Positions 54,743 through 62,827 of a stretch of DNA of 64,000 nucleotides are shown piece after piece; the first letter of the stretch is position 1, and each line of letters opens with the position of its first letter. Made by a program: the position numbers and the translations under genes. The notes under the pieces were generated by a model, which was given only the letters and a program-made list of their open reading frames with translations, did no database searches and was not told the DNA's origin. Source of the stretch: Caulobacter vibrioides OR37 (GTDB lineage: Bacteria; Pseudomonadota; Alphaproteobacteria; Caulobacterales; Caulobacteraceae). The DNA is taken from assembly GCF_000372645.1 (NCBI RefSeq), contig NZ_APMP01000001.1, positions 434,001 to 498,000 of the forward strand. The letters run 5' to 3'.

Positions 54743-54798
54743 AGAGCGTGAGGCTGCCGGTTTCTGCTTATCTCACGCTCTAAACATTTGATTTAGAG
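54743..54798. terminator. Double hairpin between convergent genes (terminator/repeat element)
   Basis: Two overlapping inverted repeats: AGAGCGTGAG/CTCACGCTCT (54743-54752 with 54772-54781, 10 bp) and CTCTAAA/TTTAGAG (54778-54784 with 54792-54798, 7 bp, loop CATTTGA). They lie between the PPTase gene (ends 54731) and the TauE-like gene (ends 54802). The sequence looks like a dispersed 3'-end element that can end transcription from both sides. Confidence 0.6.
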
Positions 54799-54801
54799 CC
54801 C

Positions 54802-55188
54802 TTACGACAGGCCGGAGACCGCGCGCCAAAAGATGTAGCCCGCCGTCGCGACGATCATGGCGTCGAATATTCGACGCGTCAGCACGCCCCGCGACGCCAG
54901 GCGGGGCGCGAGGCGCGCGCCGACGAGCGAACCGACCAGACCCGGCGCGCCAAAGGTCAGGGCGCAGGGCCATTTCACCCGCCCCGCTCGGGCCTGGGCG
55001 GCCAGACCCACGGCGGCGTTCGCCGCCACGGCCGCCGCCGAGGTTCCGATCGCCACATGCGCGTCTTTCACCCCGACGGCGTAAAGCAATAAAGGCGTGG
55101 CGAGCACGGACCCGCCGCCGCCAAACAGTGTCAGCAGCAAGGCGACCAAGGCTCCGCTGAAGGCGGCCACGATGAGGCTGGGATCCAT
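54802..55188 (-). CDS. Half-size TauE/SafE-family membrane protein
   Basis: Protein of 128 residues with four predicted helices and the family motif LTLFGGGGSVLATPLLLYAVGV. Normal TauE/SafE sulfite or organosulfonate exporters have about 250 residues with two such halves, so this is a single repeat that must dimerise or be a remnant. I start at ATG 55188 (MDPSLIVAAF); a longer frame has no ribosome site. It follows the rhodanese gene by four bases in a sulfur-handling operon and would export a sulfur anion such as sulfite. Confidence 0.85.
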   Translation of the reverse strand: MDPSLIVAAFSGALVALLLTLFGGGGSVLATPLLLYAVGVKDAHVAIGTSAAAVAANAAVGLAAQARAGRVKWPCALTFGAPGLVGSLVGARLAPRLASRGVLTRRIFDAMIVATAGYIFWRAVSGLS

Positions 55189-55192
55189 GATC

Positions 55193-55726
55193 TCACGCCG
55201 ACGCCGGACGATTCCAGGGCGCCAGAGCCAACAGCCGCGCCATGCCGCAAAATCCCGTGGCGCCGGCAAAGGTCAAACCCGCCCCGACAAAGCCGGCCAC
55301 GCCGAGGAACCACGGCGAAACCATCAGACCTAGGATGACGCCGACCAGGACTAGCGATCCGGCGACGATCTGCACCTGACGCATCAGCTCCAGCGGCGCT
55401 TTGACATTGACCATGACCGGCAGCCCGGCTTGATCCCAGGCATCGAGCCCGCCTTCCAGCACGTGGGCGGGCCGCCCGCAGGCGACCGACAGACGCTGAC
55501 CGTTCGCGCCGGTGCGCATTCCCGAGCGGCAGGTGAAGATCACCTCGCGCGCGTCGGATAGGCCAAGACCCTTGCCGTCCAGGGTCGACAGGGGCCGAGA
55601 CAGCGCCCCGCCAATCCGCCGCCGCGCGAACTCGTCGGCCTCGCGGATGTCGATCAGCACGGCGCGCCCGTCGGCCAGACGCCGAGCGACCTCTTCAGGC
55701 TTCAGGGGATTCAGCGGCGTGGTCAT
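55193..55726 (-). CDS. Rhodanese-DUF2892 membrane sulfurtransferase
   Basis: Protein of 177 residues: an N-terminal rhodanese domain (1-105) with active-site Cys in FTCRSGMRTGAN, and a C-terminal membrane portion (about 115-165) with two helices of the DUF2892 type. Such fusions carry persulfide sulfur at the membrane. Its start lies inside the end of the ArsR-type gene (32-base overlap), so expression is coupled. Part of the same operon as the half-size TauE protein. Confidence 0.92.
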   Translation of the reverse strand: MTTPLNPLKPEEVARRLADGRAVLIDIREADEFARRRIGGALSRPLSTLDGKGLGLSDAREVIFTCRSGMRTGANGQRLSVACGRPAHVLEGGLDAWDQAGLPVMVNVKAPLELMRQVQIVAGSLVLVGVILGLMVSPWFLGVAGFVGAGLTFAGATGFCGMARLLALAPWNRPASA

Positions 55727-56054
55727 GAGCGGCGCTCTCCGTCGGAGGACAAAAGATCTCCGCGAGCGTGCCGACCACCTTCAGGGCGGCGGGATCGGCG
55801 ATCCGGTACCAGAGGCTGGTGGCTTCGCGGCGCGAGGCCACGATCCCCTCCTCTCGCAGCACCGCCAAGTGCTGCGACAGAGCCGACTGCGAGAGGCCGA
55901 CGAGGGGCTGGATCTGCCCCACGGACCGTTCGCCGTCGGCGAGTTGGCACAGGATCATCAGCCGACGCTCGTTGGCCAGAGCGCGCAGGAGCTTGGCGGC
56001 CCGCGCGGCGCTGATCTCGAACTGGCTGACGTCGAAACGCGATAGATCGAACAT
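55695..56054 (-). CDS. ArsR-family regulator of BigR/SqrR type
   Basis: Winged-helix repressor of 119 residues with recognition helix SVGQIQPLVGLSQSALSQHLAVLREEG. It lacks the metal-binding ELCVCDL motif of arsenic or cadmium sensors. Instead it has two lone cysteines, Cys36 (RLMILCQL) and Cys102 (EIFCPP), at the positions that form the polysulfide link in SqrR and BigR. The operon (rhodanese, TauE-like) fits a reactive-sulfur response. Two A/T-rich palindromes at 56066-56099 lie just upstream and are its likely operators. Confidence 0.92.
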   Translation of the reverse strand: MFDLSRFDVSQFEISAARAAKLLRALANERRLMILCQLADGERSVGQIQPLVGLSQSALSQHLAVLREEGIVASRREATSLWYRIADPAALKVVGTLAEIFCPPTESAAHDHAAESPEA

Positions 56055-56065
56055 GACCTCAATAT

Positions 56066-56099
56066 ATTAGATTAATCTAATTTAGCAATATCTAATATT
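56066..56099 (-). promoter_or_regulatory. Paired palindromic operators of the ArsR/BigR-type regulator
   Basis: A perfect 16-bp palindrome ATTAGATTAATCTAAT (56066-56081) is followed by AATATCTAATATT (56087-56099, arms AATAT/ATATT). They lie 12-45 bases upstream of the regulator start in the most A/T-rich stretch of the neighbourhood. BigR/SqrR-type sites are similar A/T-rich palindromes, so autoregulation is likely. Confidence 0.75.
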
Positions 56100-56261
56100 A
56101 TGACCTCGCCCTCTCTGCGCTCGGCCCGCGACGCGAGCCTGGCGCCGCCGACGCTGATCCTGCCTTCGCTACAAGTGAACATCCGGGCCGGAGCGCTGCC
56201 GCCGCCGACACCGGCGGGTCACGTGTTCCTGAAACTGCCCGTCACGCCCTTAGACGCCTGA
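56100..56261 (+). CDS. Possible small protein, 53 residues
   Basis: A 53-codon frame starts at an ATG whose first base directly follows the second operator palindrome, divergent from the ArsR-type gene. It has strong G/C bias at third positions like real genes here, and no close antisense gene explains it. The protein is Pro/Leu-rich (SLAPPTLILPS, ending LKLPVTPLDA) with no cysteine or clear helix. There is no ribosome site, because the operator occupies that space, so it would be leaderless or start later. No homology recognised. Confidence 0.3.
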   Translation: MTSPSLRSARDASLAPPTLILPSLQVNIRAGALPPPTPAGHVFLKLPVTPLDA

Positions 56262-56323
56262 GCGCGCGCGTTTCACGGCAAGGCCCGGGCCGCTCAAAGA
56301 GGCGACCTGGGCCTTCCAAGGGC

Positions 56324-57124
56324 TTACCGGCTCAAGATCAGCGGAATCCTGGCCGCCTCGATCATGCGCCGCGTCACGCCGCCGAACACGGTCTCGTACA
56401 GACGACCCCGTCCATAGGCCCCCATCACGCAGTAGGCGGCGCGATCGATCTCGGCCTGGCGCAGCAGCAGAACGTCGGGCGTTTGCGCCACCGAGTCCAG
56501 CAAGTGGACCTTGGCGTGAATATCATGGCGCGAGAGATAGACGGCCGCGGCCCGCGCCGAGGGACCGTCGACGATTTGGCCCACCGAGACCAGATGAACC
56601 GAGCGCGCCAGTTTCAGCAGCGGGATCGCCGCCCGCAGGGCCGCCGCGGCGGGTTCGGATCCGTCCCAGGCGATCATGGCTGCCCCCGAGACATTCAGAC
56701 CCACGGCCGCGTCCGGAACAGCGACGATCGGACAGCGCGCCGACATCACCAGATCGCTGGCTAGGCCGCGACGATCCTGCTCGAAGAAGGCGTCCTTCTT
56801 GCAATTGACGATGATCAGATCCGTCAATCGCGACTGGTTGGCGAGACACAGGGCCATGTCGCCCAGGTCATCCGTCCAATCGAAGCTGACGTCTTCATGC
56901 GCCAGTCGGACATCGAGCCGACGGCGAAGAGACGCCTCGGTCTTGATGTCCTCGGCGACGACCATGCCCGCCATCGATCCGTCGAAGTCGCCCGGATAGA
57001 CGGGCAATGGCGTGACCTCGGCGCAGCGAATATGGCCGTTCAGCGCCCTGGCCAGATCGAGCGCGGTCTGAAGTCGCGCTTCCTGGCCCTTGTCCTCGTG
57101 GACCAGCAGGAGAATGTTCTTCAT
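56324..57124 (-). CDS. Universal stress protein (UspA family, two domains)
   Basis: Protein of 266 residues made of two Usp folds. The first runs from MKNILLLVHEDKG to about 140, and the second ends with CVMGAYGRGRLYETVFGGVTRRM, carrying the ATP-binding GXXGRG-type loop. ATG 57124 has a GGAGC ribosome site; the frame continues upstream only as shadow of the dehydrogenase gene region. It follows the alcohol dehydrogenase by 79 bases and may share its promoter. Usp proteins of this type are often induced by stress or low oxygen. Confidence 0.9.
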   Translation of the reverse strand: MKNILLLVHEDKGQEARLQTALDLARALNGHIRCAEVTPLPVYPGDFDGSMAGMVVAEDIKTEASLRRRLDVRLAHEDVSFDWTDDLGDMALCLANQSRLTDLIIVNCKKDAFFEQDRRGLASDLVMSARCPIVAVPDAAVGLNVSGAAMIAWDGSEPAAAALRAAIPLLKLARSVHLVSVGQIVDGPSARAAAVYLSRHDIHAKVHLLDSVAQTPDVLLLRQAEIDRAAYCVMGAYGRGRLYETVFGGVTRRMIEAARIPLILSR

Positions 57125-57203
57125 CGTCTTGCTCCGTCTCAAAGAAGGGCGGCGGGTCCGGCTTTCGGGTCCGCGCCCGGCTCGCGTGAACGACGGGACG
57201 CCC

Positions 57204-58241
57204 CTACTCCGCCGCCTCCAGGTCCAGCACGGCCCGGCCTTCGATCCGCCCGTCCAGCATCCGCGCGAAGATGGCGTTGATGTCTTGCAGGCCGGCATAG
57301 CGTTCGATCCGCGCCCGCACCTTGCCGTCCGCCGCGAAGGCCAGCGCCTCCTGAAGATCCAGGCGCGTGCCGACGATCGAGCCCCGGACGGTTATTCCGC
57401 GTAGAACGGTGTCGAAGATCGACAGCGGGAAATCGCCGGGCGGCAGCCCGTTGAGCGACACTGTCCCGCCGCGTCGGACCATCCCCAGGGCTTGGGCGAA
57501 GGCGCGCGTCGAAACCGCCGTGACCAGCACGCCATGCGCGCCGCCAATTTCCCGGGTGAGCGTCTCGACCGGATCGGCCTTGGCGGCGTTGACGACCACG
57601 CGCGCGCCCAGGGATTTGGCCAACTCAAGCTTGTCTTCGGCCACGTCCACGGCCGCGACCTTGAAGCCCATCGCCAGGGCGTATTGCACCGCCAAGTGTC
57701 CAAGACCGCCCACGCCCGAGATCGCCACCCAGTCGCCGGGCTGGGCGTTCAAGACCTTCAAGCCCTTGTAGACGGTGACGCCGGCGCACAGGATCGGCGC
57801 GGCCTCCAGAAACGACAGATTGTCGGGGATATGTCCGACATAATTGGCGTCGGCCAGGGCGTATTCCGCGAAGCCGCCATCGACCGAATAGCCGGTGTTC
57901 TTCTGCTCCTGGCACAAGGTTTCCCAGCCGGACAGGCAGTGCTCGCAACGGCCACAGGCCGTATGCAGCCAAGGCACGCCGACGCGATCCCCTTGCTTGA
58001 GATGCTCGACGCCCGCGCCGATCTCGACGACGACGCCGACGCCTTCGTGGCCCGGCACGAAGGGCGGCGCCGGCTTGATCGGCCAATCGCCGTGCGCGGC
58101 GTGCAGATCGGTGTGGCAGACCCCGCAGGCGGCGATCCGCACCAAGACCTGAACAGGACCGGGCGCCGGTCGTGGCCGGCTCTCCAGAACGAGAGGTTGG
58201 CCAAAGGCGCGAACAACGGCGGCTTGCATCGAGACTGGCAT
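57204..58241 (-). CDS. adhP: Zinc-dependent alcohol dehydrogenase (AdhP-like)
   Basis: Medium-chain alcohol dehydrogenase of 345 residues. Catalytic zinc ligands are Cys42 (GVCHTDLH) and His65 (PGHEGVG); the structural zinc site is Cys96, Cys99, Cys102 and Cys110 ([16 protein letters not shown]). The NAD-binding motif is [15 protein letters not shown] chose ATG 58241, which has GGGAGG six bases ahead. It interconverts ethanol or other alcohols with aldehydes. It stands upstream of the universal stress protein gene, suggesting a joint fermentative or stress role. Confidence 0.94.
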   Translation of the reverse strand: MPVSMQAAVVRAFGQPLVLESRPRPAPGPVQVLVRIAACGVCHTDLHAAHGDWPIKPAPPFVPGHEGVGVVVEIGAGVEHLKQGDRVGVPWLHTACGRCEHCLSGWETLCQEQKNTGYSVDGGFAEYALADANYVGHIPDNLSFLEAAPILCAGVTVYKGLKVLNAQPGDWVAISGVGGLGHLAVQYALAMGFKVAAVDVAEDKLELAKSLGARVVVNAAKADPVETLTREIGGAHGVLVTAVSTRAFAQALGMVRRGGTVSLNGLPPGDFPLSIFDTVLRGITVRGSIVGTRLDLQEALAFAADGKVRARIERYAGLQDINAIFARMLDGRIEGRAVLDLEAAE

Positions 58242-58550
58242 CACGGCCTCCCAGTAACCCGTCTCATGGTACGCGCGTCGCCTGGTCGGCATATTCGGGA
58301 TATCTACTTCGGGACATCTACTTAAGGCGGTAGACTGGTCAGCGCGCACCCAAGCTTGGCCTCTCTACATCGGCAGGGTTTGACTGCCTTTCCCCGTCAA
58401 GCCTCCACCGTGGAGGGCGCGGACCTAGGTATTGTCCCGCATTCCAGTTCACCGCCCTTCGGTCTAACCAAGAGGACGTCTTTCACGAGCAGCGTCTTGT
58501 TCGTCGCCCAGCGAACCTTCTGACCTGCCATCCCGGGAGGAGGCGTAAGC
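58242..58550. other. Divergent promoter region with a 14-bp tandem repeat
   Basis: This 309-base gap separates the alcohol dehydrogenase gene from the quinone oxidoreductase gene. It holds the tandem repeat at 58294-58321 near the dehydrogenase side and no supported gene. TTGAC and GTCAA words at 58380-58400 are 11 bases apart, too far for an FNR/FixK site. Confidence 0.45.
58294..58321. repeat. Tandem 14-bp direct repeat (possible operator)
   Basis: TTCGGGATATCTAC (58294-58307) is followed immediately by TTCGGGACATCTAC (58308-58321), with a single difference. It lies 53-80 bases upstream of the alcohol dehydrogenase start, a usual position for an activator or repressor site. The cognate protein is not known. 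Confidence 0.5.
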
Positions 58551-59159
58551 ATGAAACACGCGGTGATCCTGGCCCACCCCAAACCCACCAGCTTCGGCGC
58601 GGCGATGGCCCGCGCGTGCGTGGACCACCTGAGCGCGCATGGCCACGAAGTGGTGCTGCGCGATCTCTACGCGATGGATTTCGATCCGCGCCTGAAGGCC
58701 GAGGAGATGCCGACTGGCCAGGGCGCGACCCCGGCCGCCGACGTCCTCGCCGAACGGGCGTTGCTGAAGGACGTCAAGAGCCTGATCTTCGTCTATCCCT
58801 TCTGGTTCAACGCGCCGCCGGCGATATTGAAGGGCTATGTCGATCGGGTGTTCGGCATGGGCTTCGGCTACGCTTCGATCAATGGCCGCATGGAGGCGCT
58901 GCTGGACGGCGTCACCTTGACCAGCTTTTCGACCTCCGGCGCGCCCGGACGCTGGGTCAACAGCACCGGCGCCCTGAAAGCCCTGATGGCGGTGTTCGAC
59001 CTGCATCTGTGCGGGGTCTGTGGCCTTCGCCTGCTCGACCACGCGCATTTTGGCGACGTGGTCTCGAACATGACGGAGGAATGGGGCGAGGACATTCTCG
59101 GACAGGTCCGCGACAAGTTGAACGACCTCTTCGAACTGACCTCGGGTTCGGAAACCTAA
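58551..59159 (+). CDS. NAD(P)H quinone oxidoreductase (flavodoxin fold)
   Basis: FMN or FAD enzyme of 202 residues in the NQO1/KefF/MdaB group. Family segments: VILAHPKPTSFGAAMARA at the start, SLIFVYPFWFNAPPAILKGYVDRVFGMGFGY in the middle and SFSTSGAPGRWVNSTGALKAL before the C-terminal helices. A GGAGGAGG-like ribosome site precedes the ATG. It would reduce quinones by two electrons and so limit redox cycling. The ArsB-like transporter gene follows in the same direction after 133 bases. Confidence 0.92.
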   Translation: MKHAVILAHPKPTSFGAAMARACVDHLSAHGHEVVLRDLYAMDFDPRLKAEEMPTGQGATPAADVLAERALLKDVKSLIFVYPFWFNAPPAILKGYVDRVFGMGFGYASINGRMEALLDGVTLTSFSTSGAPGRWVNSTGALKALMAVFDLHLCGVCGLRLLDHAHFGDVVSNMTEEWGEDILGQVRDKLNDLFELTSGSET

Positions 59160-59292
59160 GGCCGCGGCCGATGGCGCCACGCGAAGAGATGGACACCACG
59201 CCCCCTAAGCCTTGGGGCGTGGCCCTCGGCGTTCCGATGTGCTTTACCGGTGCAGGGCCGATGCGCGCCTAACCCCTCTATTGAAGTTGATC

Positions 59293-60561
59293 ATGGCGCC
59301 ATCGACCGCCAACCTGGCGATCTGGACGATATCGGCGATCGCGACCGCGGCCGTCATCGCCCGCCCCTTCAGACTCCCCGAAGCGATCTGGGCCGCCGGC
59401 GGCGCGATCCTGCTGGTCGCGACCGGGCTGCTTCCCCTGACGGCGGGGCTGGCGGCGGTCGGCAAGGGGCTGGACGTCTACCTCTTTCTGATCGGCATGA
59501 TGCTTCTGTCGGAGGTCGCGCGCCGCGAAGGCCTGTTCGACTGGGTGGCGGCCTATGCGGTCAATCACGCCAAGGGCTCCCCACGACGCCTGTTCCTGCT
59601 GATCTACGCCGTGGGCGTGGTGGTGACGGTCTTCTTGTCCAACGACGCGACGGCGGTCGTTCTGACGCCCGCGGTGTTCGCGGCCGCGCGCAAGGCCAAG
59701 GTGGACCCGCTGCCCTACCTGTTCGTCTGCGCCTTCGTGGCCAACGCCGCCAGTTTCGTCCTGCCGATCTCCAACCCCGCCAACATCGTGCTCTATGGCG
59801 ACCATACGCCGCCCCTGGGACGGTGGCTCGCGAGCTTCACTCTGCCGTCCCTGCTGGCCATCCTGGCGACCTATCTGGTCTTGAGGTGGGTCGAGGCCCG
59901 CCGCCTGGACGCGGTTTGCGAGCGCGATATAGACCAGCCGCCGCTGTCGGGCGGCGGTAAGCTGGCTCTCGCCGGAATCGCCGTCACGGCGCTTGCCCTG
60001 GTGATCGTTTCGGCGCTCGACAAGCCCTTGGGCGCGCCCACGGCCCTGCTCGGCGCGGCGACGACCGTCGCCATCCTGGTCGCCCGCAAGGCCGCGCCCT
60101 GGCCGGTCCTGAAGAGCGTTTCCTGGAGCGTCCTACCGCTGGTGGCCGGGCTTTTCGTCTTGGTCGAAGCCCTGGAGCACACCGGACTGATCGGTGCCCT
60201 GGCCCAAGCGCTCAAGAGCGCGTCCGAAAGCTCCGCGCCTATCACCGCGGCCGTCTGGGGCGGCCTGCTCGCCTTCGCGTCCAACCTGATGAACAACCTG
60301 CCGGCGGGCCTTATCGCCAGCACCGCGATCAGCCAGGCTCAACCGCCTCGCATGGTGATCGACGCATTGCTGATCGGGGTGGATCTGGGCCCGAACCTGT
60401 CGATCACCGGCTCGCTCGCGACCATTCTGTGGCTGACAGCCATACGCCGTGAAGGCGAGGACGTGACGTTCTGGCGCTTCCTCAAGGTCGGCGCGCTGGT
60501 CATGCCGCCGGCCTTGGCGTTGGCCGTCGGCGCGCGCCTCCTGCTGGGAGTGGCGGGCTAA
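59293..60561 (+). CDS. ArsB/NhaD-superfamily ion transporter
   Basis: Inner-membrane transporter of 422 residues with 11-12 helices. Motifs resemble ArsB: FLSNDATAVVLTPAVFAAAR, SNPANIVLYG, SNLMNNLPAGLIAS and GVDLGPNLSITGSLATILWL. ArsB exports arsenite or antimonite; members of the wider family carry other anions. No arsR, arsC or arsH is adjacent, so arsenite export is only the best guess. I chose ATG 59293 (MAPSTANLAIW); the longer frame lies over sequence without family similarity. Confidence 0.85.
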   Translation: MAPSTANLAIWTISAIATAAVIARPFRLPEAIWAAGGAILLVATGLLPLTAGLAAVGKGLDVYLFLIGMMLLSEVARREGLFDWVAAYAVNHAKGSPRRLFLLIYAVGVVVTVFLSNDATAVVLTPAVFAAARKAKVDPLPYLFVCAFVANAASFVLPISNPANIVLYGDHTPPLGRWLASFTLPSLLAILATYLVLRWVEARRLDAVCERDIDQPPLSGGGKLALAGIAVTALALVIVSALDKPLGAPTALLGAATTVAILVARKAAPWPVLKSVSWSVLPLVAGLFVLVEALEHTGLIGALAQALKSASESSAPITAAVWGGLLAFASNLMNNLPAGLIASTAISQAQPPRMVIDALLIGVDLGPNLSITGSLATILWLTAIRREGEDVTFWRFLKVGALVMPPALALAVGARLLLGVAG

Positions 60562-60643
60562 AAGCAGCCGGCGCGGCCTTGTGCCCAAACGCCCGCCCAG
60601 CCGGACAGAACGCGCTCCAATGAAGCGCCCTCTCCGCCCAGCA

Positions 60644-61762
60644 TCATCCGGTCATCTTGAGGCGTCGCGGCAATCTTGCGCCGACGAGCCGCCACCCGCC
60701 CCAGACCAGCGCGCACCCCAGCGTGGCGAGGACGCTCCCGATCATGTTGTCCTCGGCCCGCGAGGCGGCCGCCTGGTGGGCCAGGCTCGGAACCATGGTC
60801 GCCCCAATGACGATGAACAGGGGTGTCAGGAAGCTGACGAACAGGGTGTAGTTGACCTTACGCAGGGTGATCGCCGCCGCCGCCAGCAGGAAGATCGGCG
60901 GAACCAGCGCCCAAGGCTCCTTGACGGCCAGGATCAGGGGCGCGGCCGCGGCGGCGCCGATGAGACTGCCGGCCACGCGCTCGATCGTCCGACGGCGCGA
61001 GGCGTGCACGTCGGGCCGAACGACCACGACGGCCGCGACGGTCGCCCACTGCGGATAGGCCAGCGACAGCGCGTGGACCGCCGTATAGGTCGCCATCACG
61101 GCGATGGCGGCCAGCAAGGCATGGCTTAGAGTTCGCGGATCCGCCGGCGGCGCTCGATCCTCGCGCGGCGAACGCCGCGTCGGCGGGACGCAAGCCACGG
61201 TCGCCAAGCACAAGATCATGGTCAGCGCGCCGCCCAGGAAAAAGACCAGCGCGACCATCACCGCGTCCGCCGCCCCGACCGGCTGCTCCGCCGCGACCAC
61301 GGCGACGACGCCCACCAGGACCCCGACGCCGCCCATGCCCGACGACGAGAGCCCGACATAGATCAGTAAGCCGACCAGCGCGGAAAGAAGCGCTCCGTTC
61401 GCCAAGCCAGCCGGGGCGGCGAAAGCCGACACCAGACCCGCGACGAGCCCGCCGCAGACGATGAAGGCCGTCATCGCCCGCAGTCGCCGCGTCATCCCCC
61501 CGCCCGGGTCCGCCAGGCAAGTCCAGAAGGCCGCGTAGGGCGCCCACGCGAAATCCGGGCGACGCAAGACAAGCGCGACGGCGACCAGCAGCGCCACCGC
61601 GGCCCCGCCTATCAGCCCCTCTGGCCCCGCCAGCGCGCCGGGCTCGAAGCTGTAGCCCTTTTTGCCTGCCCGTCGCGCCACGTAGCGCGAGAGGGCGCGG
61701 CGACGTCGCGCGGCGTTCGCGCTGGGCCTGTCCGTTCGGCTTGTTGGGCGGAGGTCGAGCAT
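60644..61762 (-). CDS. FUSC-family exporter-like membrane protein
   Basis: Membrane protein of 372 residues of the fusaric-acid-resistance/aromatic acid exporter type. It has two sets of about five helices separated by a Pro/Arg-rich loop (PTRRSPREDRAPPADPR). The typical FUSC core reads YPQWATVAAVVVVRPDVHASRRRTIERVAGSLIGA. It starts 77 bases from the divergent LysR gene. Such proteins are often controlled by the neighbouring LysR regulator and expel aromatic acids, but this one could instead be a standalone gene. Ends without a clear terminator. Confidence 0.87.
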   Translation of the reverse strand: MLDLRPTSRTDRPSANAARRRRALSRYVARRAGKKGYSFEPGALAGPEGLIGGAAVALLVAVALVLRRPDFAWAPYAAFWTCLADPGGGMTRRLRAMTAFIVCGGLVAGLVSAFAAPAGLANGALLSALVGLLIYVGLSSSGMGGVGVLVGVVAVVAAEQPVGAADAVMVALVFFLGGALTMILCLATVACVPPTRRSPREDRAPPADPRTLSHALLAAIAVMATYTAVHALSLAYPQWATVAAVVVVRPDVHASRRRTIERVAGSLIGAAAAAPLILAVKEPWALVPPIFLLAAAAITLRKVNYTLFVSFLTPLFIVIGATMVPSLAHQAAASRAEDNMIGSVLATLGCALVWGGWRLVGARLPRRLKMTG

Positions 61763-61805
61763 CCGATGGCTCTATTCGCGTGCGCGTCGAGAAGAAAACG
61801 ATTTA

Positions 61806-61835
61806 TATTCCTATCATTCATTCGAAATAGGAATA
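61806..61835. promoter_or_regulatory. Inverted repeat in the LysR/FUSC divergent promoter
   Basis: TATTCCTAT (61806-61814) and ATAGGAATA (61827-61835) form a perfect 9-bp inverted repeat with a 12-base spacer in an A/T-rich stretch. It ends four bases before the LysR-type start codon, covering its ribosome site. It is a likely autoregulatory operator or an RNA hairpin that limits translation. Confidence 0.6.
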
Positions 61836-61839
61836 GAAC

Positions 61840-62736
61840 ATGGAGTTCCGCACGCTCCGCGCCTTTGTCGAGGTCGTTCGCCAGCAAGGCTTTTCCCAGG
61901 CGGCCAAGGTGGTCTTCGCGACGCAGTCCACGGTCAGCAAGGCGGTGAAGCAGCTGGAGGACGAGATCGGCGCGCCGCTCCTGGACCGCATCGGTCACAG
62001 AACGCGACTGACGCCGCTTGGCGAGGTCGTCTACCCCCGGGCGGTGAAGCTTCTGGCGGATCGCGCCGACCTGCTGGCCGAAATCGACGAGGTGCGCGGG
62101 CTGAAGCGCGGGACCCTGCGCCTCGGCCTGCCGCCCGTCGCCAGCAGCAGCATCTTTGGTCCGCTCGTCGCGCGTTTTCGCGCGCTATATCCTGGCCTGG
62201 AAATCAAGCTGACCGAGCATGGCGGCGACGAGCTGACCAACCTGGTCCGTTCCGGCGAGCTGGAATTGGCCGCCAGCCTGATGCCCGGATTTGACGACCT
62301 CGAATGGCAGGATGTCCGGCGTGAGCCGCTGGTCGCGGTTCTGCGCGCCGACCACCCGCTGGCGCGCGCCGGCGCGGTGGATGTCAACGCCTTGCGCGAC
62401 ATTCCATTTCTACTGTTCAGTGAAGGCTTCGGCATCAATCGGCTGATCCTGGCCGCCTGCGGCCGACATGGGTTCGAGCCGGAAGTCGCGGCTCGCAGCA
62501 GTCAGGTCGACTTCCTGCTTGAACTGGCGAACGAGGGCCTGGGCGTCGCCTTCGTGCCGCGCATGCTGGCGGAGCCCGCTCGGCGCGCCGGCCTGGGCAC
62601 GCCCATCCTGGCCGAAGCCGAGACCGAATGGCGCCTGACCATGATCTGGCGTCGCGGCGCCTATCTGTCCCATGCCGCGAGGGCGTGGCTGGACCTCGTC
62701 GACGCCTCCGCGAGGTCAAATTCCAGTTTCGACTAA
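61840..62736 (+). CDS. LysR-family transcriptional regulator
   Basis: Regulator of 298 residues: an N-terminal helix-turn-helix ([41 protein letters not shown]) and a type 2 periplasmic-binding effector domain (about 92-295, with [18 protein letters not shown]). The CynR/CitR-like branch is the nearest by feel. It lies between a divergent FUSC gene and a downstream lldD gene 91 bases away, so either may be its target. The gap before lldD contains an ATTCT-N6-AGAAT type inverted element (about 62748-62766). Confidence 0.93.
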   Translation: MEFRTLRAFVEVVRQQGFSQAAKVVFATQSTVSKAVKQLEDEIGAPLLDRIGHRTRLTPLGEVVYPRAVKLLADRADLLAEIDEVRGLKRGTLRLGLPPVASSSIFGPLVARFRALYPGLEIKLTEHGGDELTNLVRSGELELAASLMPGFDDLEWQDVRREPLVAVLRADHPLARAGAVDVNALRDIPFLLFSEGFGINRLILAACGRHGFEPEVAARSSQVDFLLELANEGLGVAFVPRMLAEPARRAGLGTPILAEAETEWRLTMIWRRGAYLSHAARAWLDLVDASARSNSSFD

Positions 62737-62827
62737 TGTGTATTCAAAATTCTCATTTCTAGAATTGATACGCCCCGCCTATCGAGACGAGATCTCGATA
62801 TCGGCGCCTGAGCCAGGGAGACCGCCA

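Noticed and set aside
58380-58400. TTGAC and GTCAA words that could be an FNR/FixK box
   Set aside because: The spacer is 11 bases instead of four, so the site would not fit the dimer.
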